9,163 nt of DNA, from assembly GCA_947372405.1 (NCBI GenBank), contig CANBTO010000170.1, forward strand, positions 1-9,163, read 5' to 3'. Shown piece after piece: positions 1 through 6,482 of the stretch. The first letter of the stretch is position 1; each line of letters starts with the position of its first letter. Under the pieces are notes generated by a model, which had not been told where the DNA came from, did not search any database, and was given only the letters and a program-made list of their open reading frames with translations. This stretch comes from Verrucomicrobiaceae bacterium. Its GTDB lineage: Bacteria; Verrucomicrobiota; Verrucomicrobiae; Verrucomicrobiales; Akkermansiaceae. Made by a program: the position numbers and the translations under genes.

Positions 1-1059
1 GGAAAGGAGAAGTCGCGGTATGGTGAGCGCATCCGGCGTGTCCAGTTTATCGATGGAGACACGGACATAGCGGCCGCGGGCTTTGGGGAAATGAAAGGTC
101 TTGGGATTGTATCCCGGATTTGTCATGTCCGCATCACCCGTGGACCAAAGGGGTTGCCATGAGCCTGCGGCCAGATTGTCCGTGGTTTCAAAGCTGAAGC
201 GGACGGGAAAACCGAAACCCGGCCCCTTGAGCGGCGCGTCGCCCCTGGCGGCGACCAGACGTATGGAATCAAACTCACGTGTTTCCCCCAGATCGATGAT
301 CGCCCATGTGGGCGTTGCGGGACCGCGTCCGAGATCTCCGTGCCAACCGAGCGAAATGCCGGGCTCCGGCAGCTCGGGAGGACCGAGCGGGGACGGCTCG
401 TCCGTTAGATAATGGATGTTCCATCCGACTTCGCCGTCGATGCTGTAGTTCGCCTTCAGTGCCGCGTCGCGAGCGATGTTGAGCTGGCCGTGATAGACCA
501 TCACCTCGGACAGGGAGAAGAAACGGACGGGTTTCCCGGGAAGCGTCGGGAGATTGACGGGGATGAAACGCAGCGAGGTGATGCCCGTGGCTTTCAAATC
601 GAGAAAGATCGGCTCGCCACGGCGCAATCCCAGTTTGGTGTCCGCAACCTCGGCGAGTAAGAATCGTTTGGAATCCCCGGCGCGGGTGGCCTCAATGCGC
701 AGGCTGGCCGGAAGCCCGTAGTTCGATCTCAAACCGCTCTGCGTGGTGATCCTCGTGGGAATCATGCCGATGCCGTCGATGGTTTGCGGGGACGGCCAGC
801 GAATATCCAGCCAGTGGATCTCGGACTCGGGACTGAAATTCGAATGAAACCCGTGAGTGCCGCGCGCGTCGATGTCCGGCATGGCGGGCAGGCCTTTCAA
901 TTCGTCCTCGATCTGCTTCAACCGTTGTTTGATCAAGTTAAGCCGGGGCGAGTAACACTCGGGAAACCCAAGCAGATCGGGATCGCGAGCGCCCTCATCC
1001 GCGGCCCGTGCGGAGGGGGAAAGCAAGGCGATCAAAAAACCAAGGAGAATTGTTTTCAC
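1..1059 (-). CDS. Secreted protein with two discoidin-like (F5/8 type C) domains, N-terminal part, C-terminus outside window
   Basis: Uninterrupted minus-strand frame of 353 codons that starts at a GTG and leaves the window at position 1. No in-frame ATG exists just upstream, and the GTG opens a good Sec signal peptide: MKTILLGFLIALLSPSARA, with cleavage likely after Ala19. Next comes a short charged amphipathic helix (about residues 40-57). Two beta-rich stretches follow, about 75-190 and 196-353. Both resemble galactose-binding or discoidin folds: WLDIRWPSPQTIDGIGMIP in the first, WAIIDLGE...FDSIRLV and GRYVRVSIDKL in the second. Such domains usually bind carbohydrate or other surface ligands outside the cytoplasm. 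Large planctomycete and verrucomicrobial exoproteins often carry them ahead of a catalytic or anchoring region. That region would lie left of the window, so the activity cannot be named. The domain call is by pattern, not by search. No Shine-Dalgarno sequence is visible. Confidence 0.85.
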   Translation of the reverse strand, partial: MKTILLGFLIALLSPSARAADEGARDPDLLGFPECYSPRLNLIKQRLKQIEDELKGLPAMPDIDARGTHGFHSNFSPESEIHWLDIRWPSPQTIDGIGMIPTRITTQSGLRSNYGLPASLRIEATRAGDSKRFLLAEVADTKLGLRRGEPIFLDLKATGITSLRFIPVNLPTLPGKPVRFFSLSEVMVYHGQLNIARDAALKANYSIDGEVGWNIHYLTDEPSPLGPPELPEPGISLGWHGDLGRGPATPTWAIIDLGETREFDSIRLVAARGDAPLKGPGFGFPVRFSFETTDNLAAGSWQPLWSTGDADMTNPGYNPKTFHFPKARGRYVRVSIDKLDTPDALTIPRLLLS

Positions 1060-1144
1060 GGTGGAAGGCGGTGGATGGCTGTTTACTAAGACAACATGCG
1101 GACGATGACACGATAAATGCACGGCCTGCCGGTTGCCGCGGTTG

Positions 1145-1166
1145 TGCAAACTATTCCGGATTTGCA
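1145..1166. other. Inverted repeat upstream of the discoidin gene
   Basis: TGCAAA and TTTGCA form a perfect 6-bp inverted repeat around a 10-nt spacer, and the spacer contains the palindrome TCCGGA. It lies in the 147-bp gap between the DUF2071 gene and the GTG start of the discoidin gene, 86 bp upstream of that start. It could be an operator or a small hairpin. Repeats this short arise by chance, so support is weak. I see no convincing promoter or T-tailed terminator in the gap. Confidence 0.2.
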
Positions 1167-1206
1167 GGTGACTCACATCCCTTTTTTACGGGATTCAACG
1201 CGGTCC

Positions 1207-1962
1207 TCAAGCATCACAACCCCTGAGAGGGTATATCCTCACGTCGACCGGATTGGCGGTTAGCATCGACAGCGGCGGCCCGCCTGGTTCGGGAAAACCA
1301 TTCAGGCGGATCGGTTCGGTGGACCAATGGCTGCAATCCGCTGATCCGATCTGATAGGGTGAGTGATGCACGCGGCCTTGAAACAACCTGCCGTCCGGGC
1401 TTGCGGAGAACAACAGGTAGCGCTCGACGAGAAACCACTCTAACGAACCCTCAGCGGCGGGTTGCGTGACTTCCGGGAGATGATAGTCGAAAACCGCATC
1501 GAGCGACCCCGCGGTTTTCCTGCGGCTTTGGTAATGGATGTGGCCGCATTTGTTCTCCGCTTTCATGGCAGCGTGCTCATATGGCAGGTGGAACACGTTG
1601 CGGGCGACCTCCACGGCCAGCGGCTGGTTGCAATCCAGAGAAAAGAACCAGACGCCGGGATTCCCGTCCGCATCATGCACATAGGTGCGGACGTTGAGTT
1701 CAAGAAACCACGACAACCAAGGCACGGGCGGCATACCCGTCGGCCGGACGCGATCCATGAAAAACGGAACCACTCCAAGCCAGGCCGTGTCTTCGTAGGT
1801 GTCCACATAAAGCCCCGGCGGAAGTCGTTCTTGAATCGGCGCGGCATCCACCGGCCAGTGCAGGAACAAAAGCCCCGACCAACGCTGCCGCATCACCGCG
1901 ATGCCGGAGGGGGGCTCTCTAACAGCGAGGCGGGATTCCGAGTTCGGCTTGCGGACGGGCAT
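1207..1962 (-). CDS. DUF2071 family protein (YqjF-like)
   Basis: A 251-residue protein that matches the DUF2071 pattern along its whole length. The opening MRQRWSGLLFLHWPVDA is at about residues 24-40, LGVVPFFMDRVRP at 62-74, LELNVRTYV at 88-95, GVWFFSLD at 103-110, GRVHHSPYQI at 196-205, and VDVRIYPLR near the end. The family (Bacillus YqjF is a member) is thought to share the acetoacetate decarboxylase-like fold. Its biochemical role is not established, and I infer none here. The first possible start is a GTG at 1995, eleven codons upstream. I chose the ATG at 1962 because it leaves about 23 residues before the core, as is usual, but the start is uncertain. No Shine-Dalgarno sequence helps to decide. 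The neighbours give no functional hint: the gene stands 147 bp before the discoidin gene and about 200 bp after the flavoprotein gene. Confidence 0.92.
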   Translation of the reverse strand: MPVRKPNSESRLAVREPPSGIAVMRQRWSGLLFLHWPVDAAPIQERLPPGLYVDTYEDTAWLGVVPFFMDRVRPTGMPPVPWLSWFLELNVRTYVHDADGNPGVWFFSLDCNQPLAVEVARNVFHLPYEHAAMKAENKCGHIHYQSRRKTAGSLDAVFDYHLPEVTQPAAEGSLEWFLVERYLLFSASPDGRLFQGRVHHSPYQIGSADCSHWSTEPIRLNGFPEPGGPPLSMLTANPVDVRIYPLRGCDA

Positions 1963-2114
1963 GCCGGACCATCGCCTGAACCGGCGCGGATGCACGGGAT
2001 TTTTTCATCATTGCCCAATCTCCGATAAATGGCAGGGACACGTTTCCGACGCGTCCGGAGAATGAGGATATGATGGGGTGAGCGGTAGAGCTTTTGATCA
2101 GCATCCCATTCGCC

Positions 2115-2135
2115 GGACCTTTCGGAAAAAGGTCC
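2115..2135 (-). terminator. Hairpin downstream of the flavoprotein gene, possible terminator
   Basis: GGACCTTT and AAAGGTCC form a perfect 8-bp stem with a 5-nt loop, starting 25 nt past the stop codon of the minus-strand flavoprotein gene. This is the place where a transcription terminator or 3'-end stabilising hairpin is expected. No T tract follows on the minus strand; the T run sits in the stem and loop instead. A classic intrinsic terminator is therefore not certain. Confidence 0.45.
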
Positions 2136-2160
2136 CTGCCGATTGCAGATCCCTTGCTCC

Positions 2161-3795
2161 TCACCTCACCTGATGATGGGCGCCGCCGAGGATGCTGCGG
2201 GCGTCGAAGCCATGGTTGGCGAGGATGCGCGCGGCGAAGTAGCTGGTCTTGCCCATCTGGCAGATGGTGAAGACGGGCTGGCTCTTGTCCAGTTCTCCGA
2301 TGCGCCCGCGCAGTTCTGCCAGAGGGATGTTTTTCGCGCCGGGAACCGGCAGTTTTTCCGAGGATTCGCGGGGGCGGACGTCCACGATCTGTGCACCCGC
2401 GCTCTGGAGATCGGGAACGGGCACAAGCATGCCATCACGGATGTTGCCGGCGGCGAATCCGGCGACGTTGATGACATCCTTGGCATTCCCGAAAGGCGGC
2501 GCATAGGCGAGTTCGAGATGGGCGAGATCGTCGATGGTGAGGCGTCCGCGCAGGGCGGTGGCGATGACGTCGAGCCGCTTGTCCACGCCGTCGAGGCCGA
2601 CGGCCTGCGCGCCTAACACCCGGCCGTCATCAGGTGACCACAGCAGCTTGAGGGTGATGGTTTCCGCGCCGGGGAAATAACTCGCGTGCGACGGGCCGTT
2701 GACGGTGACAGTCTGATAGGGAACGCCTTCGATTTTCAAACGCGTCTCGGAATAGCCGGTGATTCCGGCGGCATGGTCGAACACCCGGACAATGGCGGTG
2801 CCGATACTGCCGGGATAGGCGAGGGCCTTTGCGCCGATGAAGATATGATCCGCGGCGGTGCGGCCCTGCCGGTTGGCCGGGCCACCGAGCGGGATGGCCG
2901 TGCGTCTGCCGAGGATGGGGTCTGCCGTTTCACAAACATCACCGACCGCATAGATGTCAGGATCCGAGGTCAGTTGATGGGCGTCCACGCGGATGTGGCC
3001 GCGTGGTCCGAGTTCGAGGCCGGCGTCCTTTGCCAGGCCGCTTTCAGGGCGCACTCCAATGGATAGGATGACAAGGCCTGCGGCCAGGGTCCTGCCCGAT
3101 TTGAGTTTGGCGGAAATTCCGGCGGACGTGGTTTCGAATCCATCGATGCCGTCACCTAACACCAACTCCACTCCTTTGTCGCGCAGCGCGTTTTCCAATG
3201 GGCGGACCATTTCCGCGTCGAGTTGCGGCAGGACCTGCGGCTGAAGCTCGATGACGCTGACGGTTTTTCCCAGCGCATGAAGTTGCTCCGCCATTTCCAA
3301 GCCGATGAAACCCGCGCCGATGATGGCGACTTGGTCCACTTGCGCGGCAGCGGCCTTGATGCGGTCCATGTCCTGCAGGTTGCGCAGCGTTTGGATGAGT
3401 GGGCTTTCTATCCCGGGCAGCGGCGGGCGGAGCGGACTGGCTCCGGGTGCGAGGATGAGCTTGTCATAAGCGATGGCGGATTCTCCGCCGTCCGCCAGCG
3501 AGCGGACGCGGATTTCCTTGCGGACGCGGTCCAGCGCCACCGCTTCTGTTAGGATGCGCACGTCCAGGTTGAGCAGAGCGCGCAGTGATTGCGGCGTCTG
3601 CACCGCGAGATCGTCGCGCTCCGGGATCTCGCCACCGATGTGGTAGGGAAGACCGCAGTTGGCAAACGACACATCCGGCCCGCGCTCGATGAGGATGATG
3701 CGGGTGGTTTCCGAATGACGGCGGGCACGGGCGGCGGCGGACGCTCCTCCGGCCACTCCTCCGACGATGATGACGGTTTCAGGGATGGTTTTCAT
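2161..3795 (-). CDS. cdr: CoA-disulfide reductase-like flavoprotein fused to a rhodanese domain (CoADR-Rhd / NADH-dependent persulfide reductase type)
   Basis: A 544-residue pyridine nucleotide-disulfide oxidoreductase of the single-cysteine class. The FAD Rossmann motif GGVAGG is at residues 12-17 and the redox motif SFANCGLPY has Cys47. Further along are YDKLILAPGASP (110-121), the NAD(P)H site GAGFIG (160-165) and the second FAD motif DIYAVGD (280-286). The C-terminal YAPPFGNAKD signature is typical of CoADR and NADH oxidase relatives. Residues about 455-544 form a rhodanese domain with catalytic loop CQMGKTSY (Cys512). Known CoADR-Rhd enzymes reduce CoA disulfide, CoA persulfide or polysulfide with NAD(P)H in the cytoplasm; which substrate applies here is not readable from sequence. 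I chose the ATG at 3795 over the ATG at 3825 because it begins close to the FAD fold. The ArsR gene lies 60 nt upstream on the same strand, which suggests co-transcription. Both catalytic cysteines are intact. The gene symbol is by family analogy. Confidence 0.93.
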   Translation of the reverse strand: MKTIPETVIIVGGVAGGASAAARARRHSETTRIILIERGPDVSFANCGLPYHIGGEIPERDDLAVQTPQSLRALLNLDVRILTEAVALDRVRKEIRVRSLADGGESAIAYDKLILAPGASPLRPPLPGIESPLIQTLRNLQDMDRIKAAAAQVDQVAIIGAGFIGLEMAEQLHALGKTVSVIELQPQVLPQLDAEMVRPLENALRDKGVELVLGDGIDGFETTSAGISAKLKSGRTLAAGLVILSIGVRPESGLAKDAGLELGPRGHIRVDAHQLTSDPDIYAVGDVCETADPILGRRTAIPLGGPANRQGRTAADHIFIGAKALAYPGSIGTAIVRVFDHAAGITGYSETRLKIEGVPYQTVTVNGPSHASYFPGAETITLKLLWSPDDGRVLGAQAVGLDGVDKRLDVIATALRGRLTIDDLAHLELAYAPPFGNAKDVINVAGFAAGNIRDGMLVPVPDLQSAGAQIVDVRPRESSEKLPVPGAKNIPLAELRGRIGELDKSQPVFTICQMGKTSYFAARILANHGFDARSILGGAHHQVR

Positions 3796-3855
3796 GGGAA
3801 TCTTGGTTGTGGGAAAGCCCGGCACGCAGACCCGGGATGGAATCGACTCACGACT

Positions 3856-4173
3856 TCAACCGCCTGGTGACGGATGCAGGGTCTCATTCATGGTTCGGCA
3901 GAATCGTTTCAATGCCGCGTCATCAATGCGGAACAGCACGTTGCTGCCACTGACGCGGGATTTCAAAAGACCTGCCTTGCGGAGCTCGTTCACATGTCTT
4001 GAACACGCAGGCTGCGAAAGCGGCAGGGCAGCGACGATGTCCATGCACGGAACCTCGCCCTTTCCCGCGAGAAACCTCAGGATGCGGATCCGCGCCGGAT
4101 GGGCTAGGGCCTTCGCAAAGGCGGACAATCCCACCGAGGTTTTATCAAACGCTTCAAGCTTCGCCAGCGGCAT
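3856..4173 (-). CDS. ArsR/SmtB family transcriptional regulator
   Basis: A 105-residue winged-helix protein of typical ArsR length. FAKALAHPARIRILRFL (about residues 19-35) is the usual first helices. LSQPACSRHVNELRKAGLL (52-70) is the helix-turn-helix with its recognition helix, followed by the wing SGSNVLFRI (75-83). In arsenic-sensing ArsR the sensor motif is ELCVCD. Here the same place reads EVPCMD: both metal-ligand cysteine positions are changed, and one cysteine (Cys43) lies between them. Further cysteines are Cys57, inside the recognition helix, and Cys92, in the last helix. I infer thiol, persulfide or altered metalloid sensing rather than standard As(III) sensing. Family members repress their own operon, and the CoADR-rhodanese gene 60 nt downstream is the likely target. 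A palindrome just upstream of the start is the likely operator. The start is the first ATG in frame. Confidence 0.93.
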   Translation of the reverse strand: MPLAKLEAFDKTSVGLSAFAKALAHPARIRILRFLAGKGEVPCMDIVAALPLSQPACSRHVNELRKAGLLKSRVSGSNVLFRIDDAALKRFCRTMNETLHPSPGG

Positions 4174-4179
4174 GGATTG

Positions 4180-4208
4180 AATATCTCAGATATAAAATAT
4201 GAATGCAA
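4180..4208 (-). promoter_or_regulatory. Predicted sigma-70-like promoter of the arsR gene
   Basis: On the minus strand, TTGCAT (4203-4208) matches the -35 consensus at four of six bases. After a 17-bp spacer, GATATT (4180-4185) matches the -10 consensus at four of six. The region is clearly AT-rich against its GC-rich surroundings. Transcription would begin very close to the ATG at 4173, giving a nearly leaderless mRNA. A second reading uses TATATC further upstream as the -10 element. Prediction only. Confidence 0.4.
4181..4193. promoter_or_regulatory. 13-bp palindrome, candidate ArsR operator
   Basis: ATATCT-C-AGATAT is a perfect 6-1-6 inverted repeat. It lies 7 bp upstream of the arsR start codon and overlaps the predicted -10 element and spacer. 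ArsR/SmtB dimers bind AT-rich imperfect palindromes overlapping their own promoters, so position and composition fit autorepression. It is shorter than many known ArsR boxes, and the match to this repressor is inferred from position alone. Confidence 0.5.
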
Positions 4209-4220
4209 GTGGATTTTTCC

Positions 4221-4304
4221 GGATCACGGATCACGGATCATGGATCATGGGTCATGGATCATGGATCATGGGTCATGGGTCATGGGTCATGGGTCATGGG
4301 TCTT
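4221..4304. repeat. Heptanucleotide tandem repeat, 12 units of GGRTCAY
   Basis: Twelve consecutive 7-bp units, the last one imperfect (GGGTCTT). In order, the units are two GGATCAC, two GGATCAT, one GGGTCAT, two GGATCAT, four GGGTCAT and the degenerate final unit. Variants are grouped along the array, as expected from stepwise slippage duplication. The array lies 12 bp beyond the predicted arsR -35 box and about 195 bp before the lipoprotein start. Unit-number change could alter spacing or local structure in the divergent promoter region. It is outside any supported coding frame. Confidence 0.97.
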
Positions 4305-4449
4305 CTCATTAGGTGTGATCCGGGGCTCGCTCGTGAAGTGCCGGCGTGCTTGGACATGTAATTGGGTGCGATCAAGGCTCTGCCGGAACCTGGCCTTCGA
4401 GGTGCCGGAACTTGACCAGCGTGAGAAAGCCTGACATTAGAGATGGGTT

Positions 4450-4476
4450 GGCGCAGAAACCCATTTCTTCTGCGCC
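4450..4476 (+). promoter_or_regulatory. Hairpin in the leader of the lipoprotein gene
   Basis: GGCGCAGAA (4450-4458) and TTCTGCGCC (4468-4476) form a perfect 9-bp stem around a 9-nt loop, 22 nt before the lipoprotein ATG. No T tract follows, so a normal terminator is unlikely. It may be a 5'-leader structure affecting translation or mRNA stability, or a protein-binding inverted repeat. It matches no riboswitch that I recognise. Confidence 0.5.
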
Positions 4477-4498
4477 CCGCAAACCAAACACGCATTCC

Positions 4499-5161
4499 AT
4501 GAAAACCATCCATCGCATCGGCCTGCTCGCCATCGCGGGCGCTTCCCTCAGCATCAGTTCCTGTTCTACGGGAGGGCGCTCGCCATCTGGGTTTCTCGGT
4601 AATTTCAAACAACTGGATGCCGGATACGGCACTGCGGACGCGGTCAGCTCCTACGTCAAACCGGGAGTGGACCTGAAACATTACGACAGCGTGATCATCG
4701 ACCCCGTGACCACCATCGTGGCGACACCCGGGGTCAGCGCCGCGGTGACCGACCAGCTCGCGGCTTATGAGAGCGAAGCGTTACGCGGCCAATTGGCCGG
4801 AAAAATGAAAATCGTCAGTGTTTCCGGGCCCGGAACTTTGCGGGTCCGCGTGGCCCTGACGGATGTGCTGGAAAATCATCGGTCGGGAAGCGCCGTGACC
4901 ACCGTGCATTCGGACGCGAAGGCCGCCCTGTCCGGAAATCTGGGTTCCGGGACTGTGGCGATGTTTGTTTCCAACGTATCTTTGGAAGGGGAAATTCTTG
5001 ATTCCGTGACAGGCGAACGTCTATGCGCGCTGTGTGATCACCGGATCGGCGCGAAGCGCGAGGCCGGTGCGAATACGTCCTGGGCAGCCGTTCGTAGCGC
5101 GACCAACCAAGGCGCGGCGCGTCTCTGGAATCGGTTTGCGGTTGTCCGCGCGCGACCATGA
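4499..5161 (+). CDS. DUF3313 family lipoprotein
   Basis: A 220-residue exported lipoprotein. The signal peptide MKTIHRIGLLAIAGASLSISS ends in a lipobox, ISSC, with lipidated Cys22. Ser23 at the +2 position suggests outer-membrane sorting if the usual Lol rule applies. The mature part has the DUF3313 pattern: SGFLGNFKQL at 30-39, YVKPGVDLKHYDSVIIDPV at 52-70, GPGTLRVRVALTDV at 110-123 and LEGEILDSVTGERL at 162-175. The family's function is not known. An ATG at 4346 is in frame, but the ATG at 4499 gives the signal peptide directly and is preferred. An odd feature is a CxxC pair, Cys176 and Cys179, in a protein that would sit in an oxidising compartment. It is the only plus-strand gene, divergent from arsR and convergent with the PIN/TRAM gene. 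No Shine-Dalgarno sequence is visible. Confidence 0.9.
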   Translation: MKTIHRIGLLAIAGASLSISSCSTGGRSPSGFLGNFKQLDAGYGTADAVSSYVKPGVDLKHYDSVIIDPVTTIVATPGVSAAVTDQLAAYESEALRGQLAGKMKIVSVSGPGTLRVRVALTDVLENHRSGSAVTTVHSDAKAALSGNLGSGTVAMFVSNVSLEGEILDSVTGERLCALCDHRIGAKREAGANTSWAAVRSATNQGAARLWNRFAVVRARP

Positions 5162-5176
5162 GCCTGCGCAATGCCA

Positions 5177-5196
5177 AGTCGTGAGACGGCACGATT
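5177..5196 (+). terminator. Weak hairpin after the lipoprotein gene
   Basis: AAGTCGTG and CACGATTG can pair over about 7 bp, including one G-U pair, around a 6-nt loop. The stem begins 15 nt past the lipoprotein stop codon. Only a few scattered T residues follow. It could help end transcription in the convergent gap, but the stem is weak. Confidence 0.25.
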
Positions 5197-5245
5197 GATC
5201 ATTTGGGATGCCACGTCCGCAAAGATTGAACTGATGGACTTCCGT

Positions 5246-5263
5246 TCCTCCATGCGCGGAGGA
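5246..5263. terminator. Second short hairpin in the convergent gap
   Basis: TCCTCC and GGAGGA form a 6-bp stem with a 6-nt loop, midway between the ends of the convergent lipoprotein and PIN/TRAM genes. It could act in either direction. There is no T tract on either strand, so a role in termination is only suggested by position. Confidence 0.25.
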
Positions 5264-5327
5264 GTGCGGTGCGTGGCTTGAATTTCCCGAGTGATCCGGG
5301 GACGGAGGTTTTCCTGTTCCAAAACCT

Positions 5328-6401
5328 TCAACCCGCGGCGTAGATCTCCGCGAAGACCATCATGCCGCTGGCGGTTTGCAGCGTGCTGACCACGATCACC
5401 TCGGAAGTCATGCCGATTTTGGAAGCGGCATGGTTCACCACGATCATCGTGCCGTCCGGCAGGTAGCCGACAGCCTGGTGATCTTCCTTCCCGCTGCGCA
5501 CCAAGGCGATGCGCAGCCTCTGTCCGACGGCCACCGTAGGTTTCAGAGCTTCGTCGAGTTCGTGGATGTTGAGCACGTCCACGCCCTGAAGCTTGGCCAC
5601 TTTGGTTAGATTGTCGTCCACGGTCATCAGTCGCGCGCCTAACAGACGGGTGGTTTCGATGAGTCGCGAATTCAGTGTTTCAGATTCAAGGGGAGCCCGC
5701 GTGTCATGAACGGAAATCTGGATGTCCGCCGCCTTCTGCATGCGTTCGAGGCAATCCAGGCCGCGCTGCCCGCGATGGCGGCTGCCGTTGGATCCCGAGT
5801 CCGCCATGGCCTGGAGTTCGTCCAGCACGAAGCGCGGGACTACAAGCCGGCCGTGAAGGAATCCCGAGCGGAGGATTTCCATCACCCGCCCGTCGATCAC
5901 CGCGTCCGGATCCAGCACCACCGGCTGGCCCGTCGAAGCGTCCTGACGGAATCTAACATAAGGAATGATGAAGGCGAAATCGTCGCGGTTTCCGCGCAGC
6001 GAAAGCACGGCGCCGAGAAACCCGAGGCTCGCGAACAAGGTGACATCGAGAGCCAGACGCAGTGCGTTGACCACCACCTCGCTGTTTTCCTTGGACTCGA
6101 GTTGGTCGCGGAAGGCCAGTTCCAACAGATTGGAAATCTGCACGCGGGTGAGCAGCCAGGCGCACAGCAAGCCGACCGCCAGTCCGAATGTGGCCGTCGA
6201 GAAGCCACGCAACGTGAAGCCCTTCATCAGGCTTTCAATCCAGATGAACAGGCTGGCTACTCCGAGGCCGCCTAGAATGCCGGTGGACATCGGCACTTCC
6301 AGCATGGTTCCCTTGGTGCTCAAGGCGATGGCCACTCCCGCAGCCTCACAAACCAACAGATAGGTGAGACGCGCGACGTTGACTGATGGAGGTGATCCCA
6401 T
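5328..6401 (-). CDS. Membrane-anchored PIN/TRAM domain protein (YacL-like, predicted ribonuclease)
   Basis: A 357-residue protein with the full YacL architecture. Four membrane segments lie at about residues 12-29, 38-58, 67-87 and 114-134. A PIN nuclease domain (about 161-285) is followed by a C-terminal TRAM domain (about 288-352), a presumed RNA-binding module. Likely PIN acidic residues are visible: Asp164 and Asp170 in LDPDAVIDGR, Glu195 in FVLDEL and Asp262 in TVDDNLTKV. Bacillus YacL has LDTSVIIDGR at the same place, so the metal-binding aspartates are kept. PIN domains are Mg-dependent ribonucleases; the substrate of this membrane family is not established. The gene follows the M3 peptidase on the same strand after 81 nt, so read-through is possible but a shared operon is unproven. 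The ATG at 6401 was chosen because it leaves a short N-terminus before the first membrane segment. Confidence 0.93.
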   Translation of the reverse strand: MGSPPSVNVARLTYLLVCEAAGVAIALSTKGTMLEVPMSTGILGGLGVASLFIWIESLMKGFTLRGFSTATFGLAVGLLCAWLLTRVQISNLLELAFRDQLESKENSEVVVNALRLALDVTLFASLGFLGAVLSLRGNRDDFAFIIPYVRFRQDASTGQPVVLDPDAVIDGRVMEILRSGFLHGRLVVPRFVLDELQAMADSGSNGSRHRGQRGLDCLERMQKAADIQISVHDTRAPLESETLNSRLIETTRLLGARLMTVDDNLTKVAKLQGVDVLNIHELDEALKPTVAVGQRLRIALVRSGKEDHQAVGYLPDGTMIVVNHAASKIGMTSEVIVVSTLQTASGMMVFAEIYAAG

Positions 6402-6482
6402 GACTGTGAATACGCGTGATCATCCCTCATCTTCCAGAACCTCTGCAAGGCGAAACCCGGGAATCACGGGAGTGGCCCTTTT

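Larger units (their letters stand above)
4174..4498. other. 325-bp intergenic region between the divergent arsR and lipoprotein genes
   Basis: No supported gene lies here. From left to right it holds the arsR promoter and palindrome (4180-4208), a heptamer tandem repeat (4221-4304), a stretch with a possible plus-strand -10 box TGTAAT (4357-4362) but no good -35, and a hairpin (4450-4476) just before the lipoprotein start. TGCCGGAAC occurs twice, at 4381 and 4403, a spacing too weak to interpret. A plus-strand open frame at 4177-4434 is only the heptamer read in triplets. Confidence 0.8.

Noticed and set aside
1177..1194. ATCCC/GGGAT inverted repeat with a T-rich loop after the DUF2071 gene
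   Set aside because: The stem is only 5 bp and the T run is in the loop rather than after the stem, so it does not fit an intrinsic terminator.
1462..2028. Plus-strand open frame (188 codons) opposite the DUF2071 gene
   Set aside because: It is antisense to a well-conserved family member and has no protein-like motifs.
1919..2164. Minus-strand open frame (81 codons) between the DUF2071 and flavoprotein genes
   Set aside because: It overlaps the DUF2071 start in another frame, contains the terminator-like hairpin and shows no recognisable protein pattern.
2143..2616. Plus-strand open frame (157 codons) opposite the rhodanese domain
   Set aside because: It is antisense to the conserved rhodanese and CoADR C-terminal sequence, so it is a shadow.
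3818..3836. CCCGG/CCGGG inverted repeat between arsR and the flavoprotein gene
   Set aside because: A 5-bp GC stem with a 9-nt loop is common by chance in GC-rich DNA, and no T tract follows.
4177..4434. Plus-strand open frame with a 7-residue periodicity (DHGSWIM-like)
   Set aside because: The periodicity is only the heptamer DNA repeat read in triplets (21 bp per cycle). The frame also overlaps the arsR promoter.
4315..5301. GTGATCCGGGG occurring at 4315 and again at 5291, on either side of the lipoprotein gene
   Set aside because: Several 11-bp matches are expected by chance in a window of this size. There is no target duplication or element structure around them.
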